From Alphaproteobacteria bacterium (lineage in GTDB: Bacteria; Pseudomonadota; Alphaproteobacteria; Rickettsiales; JABSSG01), in assembly GCA_030426905.1 (NCBI GenBank), contig JAUHXQ010000001.1, positions 248,001 through 312,000 of the forward strand: 64,000 bases of DNA, in the 5' to 3' direction. Position 1 is the stretch's first letter, and every line of letters begins with the position of its first letter. The position numbers were made by a program, and so were the translations under genes. Under the pieces are notes generated by a model, which was given only the letters and a program-made list of their open reading frames with translations, ran no database searches and was not told where the DNA came from. This document shows positions 29,683-39,274 of this stretch, in pieces.

Positions 29683-30687
29683 ATGACTAAGTTAAACCAA
29701 AATAGTAAAAGAAATAAATACTGTTATACATTTAGAGATATTCTTGATGTTTTGAAGCAAGAAAAAGTTGTAGATAAACATGTTTTATCAATGAGAGAAA
29801 TAGAGGATGAGTTACAAGGAATTCGCTTAAAATATGTATCAGAATTAGATAAAGATGTTAGTGATAAAAAATATAAGATTCCACCTATTTTGCATGTTAT
29901 ATGGTTTACTTCAGCAGATAACCCTAGAGAAATAAGTCAGCATAATATAGATAAAATTTTGAATAATGCAGAGATGTTGCAATTAAACGGTCAACCTTGG
30001 AAGCTTATACTTTGGACCAATGATCATACTTTGATTCCAAATACAACAGAACAACTGAAAGAATTTGAAGTGAAGCACTTTGATGAGGTCACTTTCTCTA
30101 ATCCTGTAATAAGGCAAAATCTTGTTAAAGCAATTAAAGCAAAAGATTATGGTATAGCTTCTGATCATCTTAGATATCCAGTTTTAAAAGAATATGGAGG
30201 TTTGTATACTGATGTAGATCAGAAATTTTTTGGGTCTTTAGACAAGTTTATGAAAACATATCATTTATTTAGTAATTTAGAAGCAGCAGAATTTAATTTT
30301 ATCAGTAATGGTGTTGTAGCTGCAGTACCTAACCACCCGATTATAGATAAAGCATTGGAGGCAATTGAGCGTAATATGGTTATTCAAGAAAATACACCTA
30401 ATTATGCAAAATATCCATGTAATCTCTTTGAAAAAAGCGTTTTAGCTTCAGGTCCAGGAATGTGGTCTGCAACATTTTATAATAATGCTCATCAAAAAGG
30501 TATGAAAGATATAGTATTTGATAGACACGTATTATGTGGAGGAACTCAAGCAAAAGACCATGATCCTTTAGATGAAAATTATAATTCTACTAATATTCCT
30601 TCAATAGGTTTTCAAGATAATAAAACTACTTGGCTTAAAAAAGGAGATGGAGACCTTATAAAATACGATAATGATTTTGAAATTTAA
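29683..30687 (+). CDS. TcdA/TcdB- or GT32-like glycosyltransferase, candidate effector
   Basis: The 334-residue protein has the fold markers of DXD-containing sugar transferases (Gly_transf_sug / TcdA-TcdB catalytic family): IPPILHVIWF, WKLILWTND, then the donor- and metal-binding block SDHLRYPVLKEYGG followed by LYTDVDQKF with Asp177 and Asp179. There is no signal peptide or membrane segment, so it is cytosolic or leaves by a signal-independent secretion system. Relatives include host-modifying toxins of intracellular bacteria, but others make surface glycans. GAGGGAG precedes the ATG. It is not linked to the O-antigen genes. Confidence 0.8.
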   Translation: MTKLNQNSKRNKYCYTFRDILDVLKQEKVVDKHVLSMREIEDELQGIRLKYVSELDKDVSDKKYKIPPILHVIWFTSADNPREISQHNIDKILNNAEMLQLNGQPWKLILWTNDHTLIPNTTEQLKEFEVKHFDEVTFSNPVIRQNLVKAIKAKDYGIASDHLRYPVLKEYGGLYTDVDQKFFGSLDKFMKTYHLFSNLEAAEFNFISNGVVAAVPNHPIIDKALEAIERNMVIQENTPNYAKYPCNLFEKSVLASGPGMWSATFYNNAHQKGMKDIVFDRHVLCGGTQAKDHDPLDENYNSTNIPSIGFQDNKTTWLKKGDGDLIKYDNDFEI

Positions 30688-30699
30688 TTAAATATTTAT

Positions 30700-31095
30700 A
30701 TGTCTAAATATGATTATTACGGAGCAGAATTACTGCCTAGAGCTAAATATAATTTAGCAAGAAATTCTCTACTTTCCCCTTTAATAAATGGAGAAATTGA
30801 TATTTTACAAGATGTATTATCTAATCCACTTTCATTTATAGATGTAGATGGGGAACATAAAGTAGAATTACCTTTAGGATTAGATATGCTATTTGTTTCT
30901 GTATCAGGGCATTACATGCAAAGTCTCGAAATTCTTTTAAAGTCAGAAATTCTTATAAGCACAATTAGTCACGAAGATGCAGTAAATACTGCAATGATAG
31001 CATGGGAGTATTGTCAAGAATGTCTATATATGCTTGTAGAAAATGAGCAATTTAGAAATAAAATCACTGATACTACTGATACTCTAGATGGTTAA
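30700..31095 (+). CDS. Small helical protein, possibly degenerate ankyrin repeats
   Basis: The 131-residue product starts 12 bases after the glycosyltransferase stop and is probably co-transcribed with it. Residues 28-115 show a helix-turn-helix rhythm (INGEIDILQDVLSNPLSFID, LGLDMLFVSVSGHYMQSLEI, NTAMIAWEYCQECLYMLVEN) that resembles worn ankyrin repeats, but the repeat consensus is not clear. It has no signal peptide. Function unknown; a partner or chaperone of the glycosyltransferase is one possibility. Confidence 0.55.
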   Translation: MSKYDYYGAELLPRAKYNLARNSLLSPLINGEIDILQDVLSNPLSFIDVDGEHKVELPLGLDMLFVSVSGHYMQSLEILLKSEILISTISHEDAVNTAMIAWEYCQECLYMLVENEQFRNKITDTTDTLDG

Positions 31096-31107
31096 TTTCT
31101 TTATGAG

Positions 31108-32178
31108 CTAAGAAATTACAATAGTTTTTCCTGGAAGAAGAGTTTGAAACCAGCTTTGTTGTTTTTTGTATTTTGTTAATGCTAATTGCAAGTCTTCAAC
31201 AGCTTTATTATAAACATCGTCGGCAATACGGAAGAAAGTATCAAAGTGGATGCCAATATTATATTGTGAATTAAGATCAGTAGCTGCCAAAACTGCTTCT
31301 TCTGGATTAAGATGCGCATGCTTCATAAACCATCTAGGTTCATAGGAACCAATTGGTAGAAGCGATAATTTTATATTAGAGAAAGCTTTTTTTATATCTA
31401 AAAAGTGTTTTTTGTTATAACCAGTATCACCTGCGAAATATATCTGTTTATTATCACTATTAATGATAAATCCACCCCATAAGGTTTTATTTTTATCAAA
31501 TAATCCTCTTCTTGACCAGTGTTGAGCTGGTACAAAGCTAATACTAACATTATTATTAATTTGTTTGGATTGCCACCAATCTAGGCCATACGAAAATTCG
31601 AAGCCATAATTTCTTAAAAATTTATCCACTCCTAAACCTGCATATATTTTAGGCTTATGTATTTTATATATTTTCTTTAATGTAGGTAAATCAAGATGAT
31701 CGTAATGGTTATGGCTAATTAAAATAATATCAATTTTAGGTAATTTTTCTATATCTATAGGAGGATGATATACTCTTTTAGGTCCCATCCATGAGAATGG
31801 ACTAGCTCTTTCAGACCAGATGGGATCTGTGATAATGTTTAAGTTATTGGTTTGTATCAGTACAGTGGCATGGTTAATGTAAGTGGCATATATTTTATCA
31901 TCATTAATTCTATCAGGTAACGCAGTAATTTTTTTTACTTTTATGTTGTCGGGCCATTCCATAGGGTTGCGGTTTATTACCCATTTCAAAAAATTCAGGA
32001 AAGTATGAGAATGTCCTTTTTGGTGATTATGAAATTTTACTCCATCAAAATGATCAGTAATGGGGCCTTTATAATATGAATTGTCGCAACCTGAAATCAT
32101 GGTTAAACATAAAAAAATTATTAGTAAATACTTCCACATTGGGTACTGCCTAGAAAGGATTATTTTTCTTGTTTTCAT
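31108..32178 (-). CDS. Metallo-beta-lactamase fold hydrolase, NAPE-PLD-like, lipid-anchored
   Basis: The 356-residue product has an N-terminal hydrophobic segment with lipobox TMISGC (Cys at about residue 30) and an MBL-fold domain with zinc motif LISHNHYDHLD (HxHxDH), a later PAQHWSRRG, FAGDTGYN and the C-terminal GIHFDTFF. This pattern matches the NAPE-hydrolysing phospholipase D branch, which cleaves N-acyl phosphatidylethanolamines or related lipids. The anchor suggests it faces the periplasm. It is the last gene of the pheT-fumC run (22-base gap after fumC). Confidence 0.82.
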   Translation of the reverse strand: MKTRKIILSRQYPMWKYLLIIFLCLTMISGCDNSYYKGPITDHFDGVKFHNHQKGHSHTFLNFLKWVINRNPMEWPDNIKVKKITALPDRINDDKIYATYINHATVLIQTNNLNIITDPIWSERASPFSWMGPKRVYHPPIDIEKLPKIDIILISHNHYDHLDLPTLKKIYKIHKPKIYAGLGVDKFLRNYGFEFSYGLDWWQSKQINNNVSISFVPAQHWSRRGLFDKNKTLWGGFIINSDNKQIYFAGDTGYNKKHFLDIKKAFSNIKLSLLPIGSYEPRWFMKHAHLNPEEAVLAATDLNSQYNIGIHFDTFFRIADDVYNKAVEDLQLALTKYKKQQSWFQTLLPGKTIVIS

Positions 32179-32200
32179 TACTACTAGACAATCATTTAGT

Positions 32201-33598
32201 TTAGCTTGGTTTAATCATAGATGCAACGTTAACTAATCTATCATATTCCTCTTCTGTGAGTAGATCTAGCAATATGGCTGCTTCTTTAAGAGTGATGTTT
32301 TCTTCGTACGCTATTTTTGCTATTTTTGCTGCATTATCATAGCCTATGTGGGGATTTAGAGCTGTAACTAGCATCAAAGATTTATTCCTTAATTCTACAA
32401 TTCTTTCTTCGTTTGCTTTTATGCCGGATATACATTTATCTACAAAATTTTTAGCACTAGTTGCAAGTAAATTAATAGAGCGGAGCACACTATAGATTAT
32501 TACTGGTTTAAAGACATTTAACTCCAAATGACCTTGAGATCCAGCAATGGTTACTGTTGTATGATTACCCATTATTTCAGTGCATACCATTGTCATTGCT
32601 TCTGATTGAGTAGGATTAACTTTTCCTGGCATAATAGAGGATCCAGGCTCGTTAGCAGGCAATATGATCTCCCCTATACCGCAACGAGGACCTGAAGACA
32701 GCAACCTGATATCGTTAGCAATTTTCATATAGCTTGTTGCAATGACGTTTAAAACTCCAGAAAATTCAACCATTGTATCATTAGAAGCTAATGCTTCAAA
32801 TTTATTAGGAGCAACATCAAATTTTATTCCAGTATAACTGGAGACTAATTTTACAAATTCTTGATCGAAATTTTGTACTGTATTGATACCGGTTCCTACG
32901 GCAGTGCCTCCTTGGGCTAAGTATTTGACTCGTTCAAGAGAATTTCTGACTCTCTCAATAGCAAATTTTATTTGCATAGCATAAGCAGAAAATTCATTGC
33001 CTAAAGTAAGGGGAGTTGCATCTTGTAAATGGGTTCTGCCAATTTTGATGATTTCGTTAAACTTTTTACTTTTGCTTTCCAGAGCTTCTAAAAAATATTG
33101 AAGTGATGGTAGTAAAGTATCCTTTGTTTTTAGCATTACTGCTATATGCATAGCTGTTGGGAACACATCGTTTGAAGATTGCCCCATGTTCACATGATTA
33201 TTTGGATGAATAGGGTCTTTTGACCCTAATTTTCCTCCGAGCTTTTCTATAGCTAGATTTGATATTACTTCATTCATATTCATGTTGGTTTGTGTTCCAG
33301 AGCCTGTTTGCCATATTCTAAGAGGAAATTGGTCGTCATATTTACCACTTATTATATCCTCAGCTATAACAGCTATCAGTTCTCCTTTGTCTTTATGGAG
33401 TAAACCTAAATTTACATTAGCAAGAGCAGCGCATCTCTTTACAATTGCAAGTGCTTTTATTAGGTCTAGTGGCATTAATTCATTATTGCAGCCGATCTGA
33501 AAATTTTCGATTGATCTTTGTGTTTGCGCTCCCCAGTAACAATCAGATTTTACATTGATTTCACCAATTGAATCACTTTCTACTCTATATTGTGACAT
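32201..33598 (-). CDS. fumC: Fumarate hydratase, class II
   Basis: FumC interconverts fumarate and malate in the TCA cycle without an iron-sulfur cluster. The 465-residue protein has [12 protein letters not shown], the substrate-binding [29 protein letters not shown], and the family signature [13 protein letters not shown]. It is full length. It lies 24 bases downstream of pheT and is likely transcribed with it. Confidence 0.97.
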   Translation of the reverse strand: MSQYRVESDSIGEINVKSDCYWGAQTQRSIENFQIGCNNELMPLDLIKALAIVKRCAALANVNLGLLHKDKGELIAVIAEDIISGKYDDQFPLRIWQTGSGTQTNMNMNEVISNLAIEKLGGKLGSKDPIHPNNHVNMGQSSNDVFPTAMHIAVMLKTKDTLLPSLQYFLEALESKSKKFNEIIKIGRTHLQDATPLTLGNEFSAYAMQIKFAIERVRNSLERVKYLAQGGTAVGTGINTVQNFDQEFVKLVSSYTGIKFDVAPNKFEALASNDTMVEFSGVLNVIATSYMKIANDIRLLSSGPRCGIGEIILPANEPGSSIMPGKVNPTQSEAMTMVCTEIMGNHTTVTIAGSQGHLELNVFKPVIIYSVLRSINLLATSAKNFVDKCISGIKANEERIVELRNKSLMLVTALNPHIGYDNAAKIAKIAYEENITLKEAAILLDLLTEEEYDRLVNVASMIKPS

Positions 33599-33622
33599 AT
33601 TTATACCTGTAGGTTTTTATGA

Positions 33623-36007
33623 TTAAATTTCACGAAGTTTTCCACCATTAATGGTTTGTACTGCTTCTATTATTTTTTTTGAAATATTTAAAATTTCGTT
33701 GTTGGCTAGAGTTCTATCGTGAGCTTGGAGTGTAATGTTTATAGCAATTGATTTTGCGTTTTCACCTGATTCCTCAATATTGTAAACATCAAATATATGT
33801 ACATCTCTGATTAATTCATTATCTACAGATTTTACAGTTTTCACAAGAGAGTTTGCATTTACATCTTTACTTACTATAAATGCAAAGTCACGATAAACTG
33901 CTTGATAATTAGAAATAATAATATCATCGTCATTTTTTTTCTGAATTAGGTAATCAATAAATAATTCAAATGCAATGGCATGATTTTTTATTTTCATATC
34001 AGCTAAGATTGAAGGATGAATTTCACCTATATATGCAATAATCTTATTATGTAATTTTAATGAGGCAGATTTACCCGGATGGAAATATTTCGGTAGCTCG
34101 TTTTTTTCTATTTCAAGGTTGCTTTCTTTAATATTCCAAATATTAAGTAATTCTAGTACGTCTTTTTTTACGTCAAAAAAATCATATTTTCTTGTATCTT
34201 GGTAAAGGTTATTACGAGATGTATTTCCCGACCTTATTCCAGATATTAAGTTAAATTGATCTCCAACATTATTGCTTTTAAAAATAGGGCCAATTTCAAC
34301 AAAAGAAATATTTTCTAAAGAGCGGGCATTATTTTTTTGTATCATAGATAATATATTTGGGATAGCAGATTGTCTTAAAGAGTTTAAGCTTGTGCTAATA
34401 GGATTTTCAATTAGCAAATTTTCGTTTTTGTAACCAAATTTTTCAGCAGTGTGTGATGACATAAAAGAGAAAGTTACTATCTCATGATATCCTTGGGAAG
34501 CAAGTAAGCAGCGAGATTGATATAGTTTATCTTCTAATGGAGGAATACGACGAGCAATGTTGTGATCAATATTAAGAAATTTATAAGGAATTTTGTCATA
34601 GCCATATATGCGTAATACTTCTTCTACTAAGTCTTCTTCACAGCTAACATCATGTCTCCATGAAGGTATTTTGACTTTAACGATATTGTGATAATTTTCT
34701 GATACTATAAAGCCAAGGTCAATTAGAATTTGTATGATTCTTTCTGTATTGATTTTTATTCCACTTAACAATTCAACTTTTGTAAGATTAAATTGAATTT
34801 CAAGTAGTTTTACTGTTTGGTTTCCTACGATTTCAAAATTACTAGCCTCTCCACCGCATATTTCATATATTAGGTTACTTGCTATAATAGCTCCATTCAG
34901 AGTAAAGTTGTGATCTACTCCTCTTTCAAAAATATGCTTAGCTTCAGAATTAATATTTAATGTTCTAGAGGTCTTAGAGATTTTAGTGCGTTCAAAAACA
35001 GCAGCTTCCAGATAAATATTTCTACTTTCTATTTCACACTTGCTTTCATTCCCGCCCATAATACCTGCAAGTCCAATAACTTTAGATTGATCAGCAACTA
35101 CCAAATCATTCTCAGATAAATGATATTCTTCTCCTTTTAGAGAAAGAAATTTTTCTCCATTTTGAGCACTGCGTACTGTAACATTTCCAGTAATTTTATC
35201 TGCATCATAAACGTGCAACGGTCTACCAAAAGAGTAGCTGATGTAGTTAGTGATATCAACTAATGCAGAAATAGGATTTTCTCCTATTGAAAATAATAAT
35301 GATTTAAGCCATTCTGGACTTTCTTTATTCTGAACGTTTTTAAAATATCTACCGATAAATAAAGGACAATCTTTGTGATTATCTACTGCTATATCAATGC
35401 TATTTTTTCTGAAAGACTTAATATCTTTAGTCGCTATAGGTTTTAATTTACCTATCCCATAAGCAGCTAAATCTCGTGCAATTCCATATATTCCTAAACA
35501 GTCAGCTCTATCAGGAGTAATTGATACTTCAATGATTTTTTCACGTAATCTAGGGAAAATATTGATAATTTTTTCTCCTGCTTCTATATCATTTTCTAAC
35601 TCCATTATTCCATCATTATTACCTTCTAAAGCTAATTCATCGGCGGAACAAAGCATTCCGTAGCTTGGAATACCTCGAAGTTGTCTTGCTTCAATTTTTA
35701 AATTATTTGTAGGTATAATAGTTCCTATTGGCGCAAAAACTGTTTTAAGGTTTTCTCTGACATTACTTGCAGCTGTAATAACATCAATAATTTGCTTACC
35801 ATCATTTATTTTACAACAATTCAACGAATCAGCCTTAGGATGTTTAGTTACAGATTCAATCTTTGCAACAATAAAATCCTCATAAGCTTTGGAATAATCT
35901 ATTATTGAGTCTACCTCAATACCTATTGCATTTAGAGCAATATTGATTTGTTCAATATTTGCAGTTGTGTCTAAGAATTTTTTTAGCCAAGATAAAGTGA
36001 ATTTCAT
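33623..36007 (-). CDS. pheT: Phenylalanyl-tRNA synthetase beta subunit
   Basis: PheT forms the alpha2-beta2 enzyme that charges tRNA-Phe. The 794-residue protein has the EMAP/tRNA-binding N-terminal domain (VAKIESVTKHPKADSLNCCKI), the B3/B4 editing domain (SITPDRADCLGIYGIARDL), the B5 domain, the synthetase-like core (FSFMSSHTAEKFGY, PISTSLNSLRQSAIP) and a C-terminal anticodon-binding ferredoxin fold. pheS, its usual upstream neighbour, is absent; a promoter and a divergent gene lie there instead, so the alpha-subunit gene must be elsewhere. Confidence 0.97.
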   Translation of the reverse strand: MKFTLSWLKKFLDTTANIEQINIALNAIGIEVDSIIDYSKAYEDFIVAKIESVTKHPKADSLNCCKINDGKQIIDVITAASNVRENLKTVFAPIGTIIPTNNLKIEARQLRGIPSYGMLCSADELALEGNNDGIMELENDIEAGEKIINIFPRLREKIIEVSITPDRADCLGIYGIARDLAAYGIGKLKPIATKDIKSFRKNSIDIAVDNHKDCPLFIGRYFKNVQNKESPEWLKSLLFSIGENPISALVDITNYISYSFGRPLHVYDADKITGNVTVRSAQNGEKFLSLKGEEYHLSENDLVVADQSKVIGLAGIMGGNESKCEIESRNIYLEAAVFERTKISKTSRTLNINSEAKHIFERGVDHNFTLNGAIIASNLIYEICGGEASNFEIVGNQTVKLLEIQFNLTKVELLSGIKINTERIIQILIDLGFIVSENYHNIVKVKIPSWRHDVSCEEDLVEEVLRIYGYDKIPYKFLNIDHNIARRIPPLEDKLYQSRCLLASQGYHEIVTFSFMSSHTAEKFGYKNENLLIENPISTSLNSLRQSAIPNILSMIQKNNARSLENISFVEIGPIFKSNNVGDQFNLISGIRSGNTSRNNLYQDTRKYDFFDVKKDVLELLNIWNIKESNLEIEKNELPKYFHPGKSASLKLHNKIIAYIGEIHPSILADMKIKNHAIAFELFIDYLIQKKNDDDIIISNYQAVYRDFAFIVSKDVNANSLVKTVKSVDNELIRDVHIFDVYNIEESGENAKSIAINITLQAHDRTLANNEILNISKKIIEAVQTINGGKLREI

Positions 36008-36039
36008 TGCATACTCTGGATGAATGTCAAGGTAGTCGG

Positions 36040-36067
36040 ATTATAGCATATAAAGATATAGCGTCAA
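36040..36067 (-). promoter_or_regulatory. Sigma-70 promoter for pheT-fumC
   Basis: Read on the minus strand, TTGACG (36062-36067) and a perfect TATAAT (36040-36045) are separated by 16 bases. The transcript would start near 36033, giving a leader of about 26 bases before the pheT ATG, too short for a tRNA-Phe-type attenuator. Confidence 0.7.
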
Positions 36068-36125
36068 GGTAGGTACAATGCTTGATCACACAGGGTAGTC
36101 AAAAAAGGAAAAATTATACATAAAA

Positions 36126-37163
36126 ATGAATATTTCTGGGATTATTGACATAATTAAAAATCATAATTTTACTGAAGTAAAAAAATTTTTTGAAACTAGT
36201 AATATAAATTTCCAAAATCTTCCTATTGTTTTTGGAGAAAAAATAATTCGATCTGTTTTTGCGTCTACTGATAATAAGAAAATTCAATTAGTGATGTCTC
36301 TGTTTTCTAATAATATATCTTTGGTTGGTATAAGCCATACACAAGGATATTGGACAAAAGAGCTGCAAGTAGCATTAAAAAATATAGCATCTAGTATAAA
36401 CAAAAATATATTAATAATACCTATATCATCTGTTGACTGGGAGTATTTAGAACATTTTAGTATGCTCGTTAACCCTGGAGCAGGAGACTCATTTCCAAAA
36501 ATTTTACAAGAATTTAATATCAGTTATATGAATTATGTACGGGTACATCCTCGTGAAATAAAATATCAAAAGATAATAAATTATGCTGTAACACATGATG
36601 TGCCGTATCTTGGTATATGTAGTGGTGCACAACATTTAATTTTGAATCGAGCAGGATTTTTAATGCAAAAAACAGGGAACGACTATGTATCCATAAATTA
36701 TGGTTCTGATGGATATTTTCTCTCAATGAATAGCGATGAATTATACGCTGGTTTTAATAGTGGTATTTATCCTGATACGATACAATTTCCAATTTATGTG
36801 GCTCATAAATTTGCTGGGGTAGAAGAAAAATTAGGTGAAGGAATCAAGTTAGGAGGCAAATCTTCTGAAGGTGCAGTGGAATTAGTAACACTTAATCTTT
36901 ATCAAGTAGGATATCAATTTCATCCTGAATACAATCTTCAAGAAGAGCGTAATTATAATTTGTTAGTAAATATAATGAAAATGGCTACAATTTCTAAGAC
37001 AACGAATATGAAATGCATGCATCAACACTTACTATTTCAGTTTGAAAATTCATTTAAAAAAGCTATATGCTCTTTTGATAAAACTATGAGTCCTAGTATA
37101 GATTTTCCTAGAGATATTATAGGAGAGATATTAGAAATATGCGCACTAAAATCAGAGTTATAA
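36126..37163 (+). CDS. Class I glutamine amidotransferase-like (peptidase C26) protein with extra termini
   Basis: The central domain (about residues 60-290) has the class I amidotransferase/C26 catalytic set: nucleophile Cys165 in LGICSGAQHLIL and His266-x-Glu268 in GYQFHPEYN, plus an oxyanion-type VNPGAGDSF. Peptidase C26 enzymes cut gamma-glutamyl amides, but the actual substrate here is unknown. The first 60 residues resemble a worn ankyrin-type helical pair (IIDIIKNHNFTEVKKFFETS), and the last 60 add a helical tail with DFPRDIIGEILEI, which faintly recalls an F-box. The gene diverges from pheT and is followed by an integrase remnant, so it may be acquired. Confidence 0.75.
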   Translation: MNISGIIDIIKNHNFTEVKKFFETSNINFQNLPIVFGEKIIRSVFASTDNKKIQLVMSLFSNNISLVGISHTQGYWTKELQVALKNIASSINKNILIIPISSVDWEYLEHFSMLVNPGAGDSFPKILQEFNISYMNYVRVHPREIKYQKIINYAVTHDVPYLGICSGAQHLILNRAGFLMQKTGNDYVSINYGSDGYFLSMNSDELYAGFNSGIYPDTIQFPIYVAHKFAGVEEKLGEGIKLGGKSSEGAVELVTLNLYQVGYQFHPEYNLQEERNYNLLVNIMKMATISKTTNMKCMHQHLLFQFENSFKKAICSFDKTMSPSIDFPRDIIGEILEICALKSEL

Positions 37164-37167
37164 TATA

Positions 37168-37401
37168 AATAGGCTGAAAAATAGAGCTAATGGTGGTCTT
37201 TTTCTAGAGGGGGAAGCGCTTCTAGCTACTTGGAGCAACCAAAAAACGTAATAAAGAATTTTAGAGCATGTTGATATTAAGGGTTTAAGGGTACATGATT
37301 TGTATAAAATTTTAGATAGCTGGCAGGTAACCACTGGTATGAACGACTACATTATTTATAAATTCTTGATACATAATTATAACTGTTTAGCATTTCAATG
37401 A
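37168..37401 (+). pseudogene. Tyrosine recombinase (phage-type integrase) remnant
   Basis: The 363-base gap between the amidotransferase-like gene and the aldo/keto reductase gene holds one frame (codons in register with 37201) that, after two adjacent stops at 37249-37254, reads RILEHVDIKGLRVHDLYKIL and then DSWQVTTGMNDYIIYKFL, ending in TGA at 37399-37401. This matches the C-terminal catalytic region of P4/Rickettsiales-type integrases, where RIHDLRRTLGSWQ..TGAS...IGK.LGH is usual; the Arg-x-x-His-type box is recognisable but altered, and the catalytic Tyr is lost. The upstream half is too decayed to align. I see no coding sequence in the remaining gap apart from a promoter. Confidence 0.6.
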
Positions 37402-37463
37402 TAGATTTCTCCACGTTAAAACTGCGATAGACATAACCTTACACATAATTAAATATATGATAA

Positions 37464-37491
37464 TTGATTGACTAAAATAATATGATATGAT
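37464..37491 (+). promoter_or_regulatory. Putative promoter for the aldo/keto reductase gene
   Basis: TTGATT (37464-37469) and TATGAT (37486-37491) are spaced by 16 bases; a start near 37498 would leave about 28 bases before the ATG. The region is very AT-rich, so this is a moderate call. Confidence 0.4.
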
Positions 37492-37526
37492 CCCAAAATA
37501 ATAAGCAATTAAAATCAGGTAACATT

Positions 37527-39209
37527 ATGCAACAAAATCCTAGAATTATATATGGTAGTGAACACAAAGGGAACAAGACAAAAGACGTTATCCAAGAAGC
37601 TATAAGTCTAGGTTTTAGAGCAATTGATACAGCTAATTGCTGTGCATATAATGAGGTTTTGGTTGGAGAAGCTTTATCTGAATTGTATTTACAAGGTTAC
37701 CAAAGACAAGATTTGTGGTTGCAGAGTAAGTTCACATTTACCTATGACAATAATGGCCTTAGACAAGGAGATCCAGATGCTTGGCTAGCACCTAACCATG
37801 ATACTGATGTTGATGTTGCAACCCAAGTGTGGCAGTCTTTTAATAGCACTCTTGAGCATTTGCATGCTAATTATTTAGACTCGTTTATTTTACACGCTCC
37901 TTATCATATATCTAATTATGATATTATTCCTCGAGGAGTTACTCTTGTAGAAGAAGATTTTGAAGCATGGAAAACTATGGAAACTTTTTACGATCTTGGT
38001 CTGGTTAAGTCATTAGGTGTCAGTAATTTTTCACCAAAACAATTAAATATATTATTAGATATAGCTAGAGTAAAACCAAGATCTATACAAAATATTGCTT
38101 ACTCATTTGATAGTTCTGACTTTATTGATGAGACTTTAGCAATATGCAAAAAACATAGCATTGAATATCAAGGATTCTCGGATGGTGTAAGCTTTTTTAA
38201 AAAAGATTTGTTAGTAGAGATAGCTGAGAAGTATAATATATCTGTTATACAAGCTAGTATGAAATTAGCAATACAAAGAGGTATTACACCTATGACAGAA
38301 ACAGCAAATCCTAAACATATGGTAGAAAATATAGCTGTGTTAGATCTGGAAGATATACAAGAAATAGACCAGAGAAAAATCTACGAGCATGGTCATATAC
38401 AAATGTTAGCATATGTAGAGCTATGTGGAGATGCTGAATTATATCCTCATACAGCAAATATGACAGCATTTGATCTGGCTAAAAATTTTACAATGTATTC
38501 TCAGATAATGTATTTGCAGCTTTTTGGACCTTCGCAAATAGAAGAAGCGCTTGCTTTTAGACATAACGACATAGTAGTTAAAACACTAAGTGGCTATGAA
38601 GCTCTAAAGGAAATATGTAAGGAGGGAGATGCTTTACGCCTACCAACTAAAGTTGATGCAGATTTAGCGAATAAATTCATTTCACAACCACAACTATCAT
38701 CATTGAAAAATTTAGGTGCAGACAAAGCGCATATAGCACTAAAAATTACTTCTATATATGGCGCAAGTACTCTAGAGATTCTGTGTACAGATAATACAGG
38801 ACATTTTAGAAATCCTACAGAAGAAGAAATTAATTTTGCTAACCAGTGCGGTAACTACTATAGTTACTTCTTACGTCTTCAAGATGCGTTTAAAAAAGAG
38901 GTATTAGATTTATCGAACTTTAATTCAAAATCTTCGTGTGATGAAGTGTTCCAGCGTTGCGATAAACCTATTGATAATAAGATGATATGCTATTTACAAA
39001 GCACAATTGTAAACAAAGATCTATGTTTAGATAAATTTGAATATGTTAGTCAATCATTAGTAGAATCAGCAGAATCGGACTTAGGTAGAATCTCATTTAA
39101 TGGAGAATGCTTATTTAAAGTTATGCTTCCTGCACCAGAAGTAGTATGCAATAATTTATTCAATATAATGACCATGCCAGGTATATGTCCTGACGAAGAA
39201 GAATTGTGA
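37527..39209 (+). CDS. Aldo/keto reductase domain fused to an unknown 280-residue C-terminal region
   Basis: Residues 1 to about 280 form an aldo/keto reductase: the catalytic tetrad can be placed at Asp34 and Tyr41 (DTANCCAYNE), Lys68 (LQSKF) and His123 (ILHAP), and the barrel continues with LVKSLGVSNFSPKQLNILL. Asp-Tyr spacing is two residues longer than usual. The nicotinamide cofactor site near the end is poorly conserved. Residues 280-560 match nothing I know: mostly helical, Cys-rich late (CDEVFQRCDK, MICYLQ), ending acidic (PDEEEL). Normal family members have about 280-330 residues. It follows an integrase remnant and may be acquired. Catalysis in NADPH-dependent carbonyl reduction is plausible, not shown. 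Confidence 0.8.
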   Translation: MQQNPRIIYGSEHKGNKTKDVIQEAISLGFRAIDTANCCAYNEVLVGEALSELYLQGYQRQDLWLQSKFTFTYDNNGLRQGDPDAWLAPNHDTDVDVATQVWQSFNSTLEHLHANYLDSFILHAPYHISNYDIIPRGVTLVEEDFEAWKTMETFYDLGLVKSLGVSNFSPKQLNILLDIARVKPRSIQNIAYSFDSSDFIDETLAICKKHSIEYQGFSDGVSFFKKDLLVEIAEKYNISVIQASMKLAIQRGITPMTETANPKHMVENIAVLDLEDIQEIDQRKIYEHGHIQMLAYVELCGDAELYPHTANMTAFDLAKNFTMYSQIMYLQLFGPSQIEEALAFRHNDIVVKTLSGYEALKEICKEGDALRLPTKVDADLANKFISQPQLSSLKNLGADKAHIALKITSIYGASTLEILCTDNTGHFRNPTEEEINFANQCGNYYSYFLRLQDAFKKEVLDLSNFNSKSSCDEVFQRCDKPIDNKMICYLQSTIVNKDLCLDKFEYVSQSLVESAESDLGRISFNGECLFKVMLPAPEVVCNNLFNIMTMPGICPDEEEL

Positions 39210-39274
39210 TTATAGATAATAAGAAATTATAGTGATACTCTTCTACCACTGTGGTGTTAGAGATTAACTCTTTA

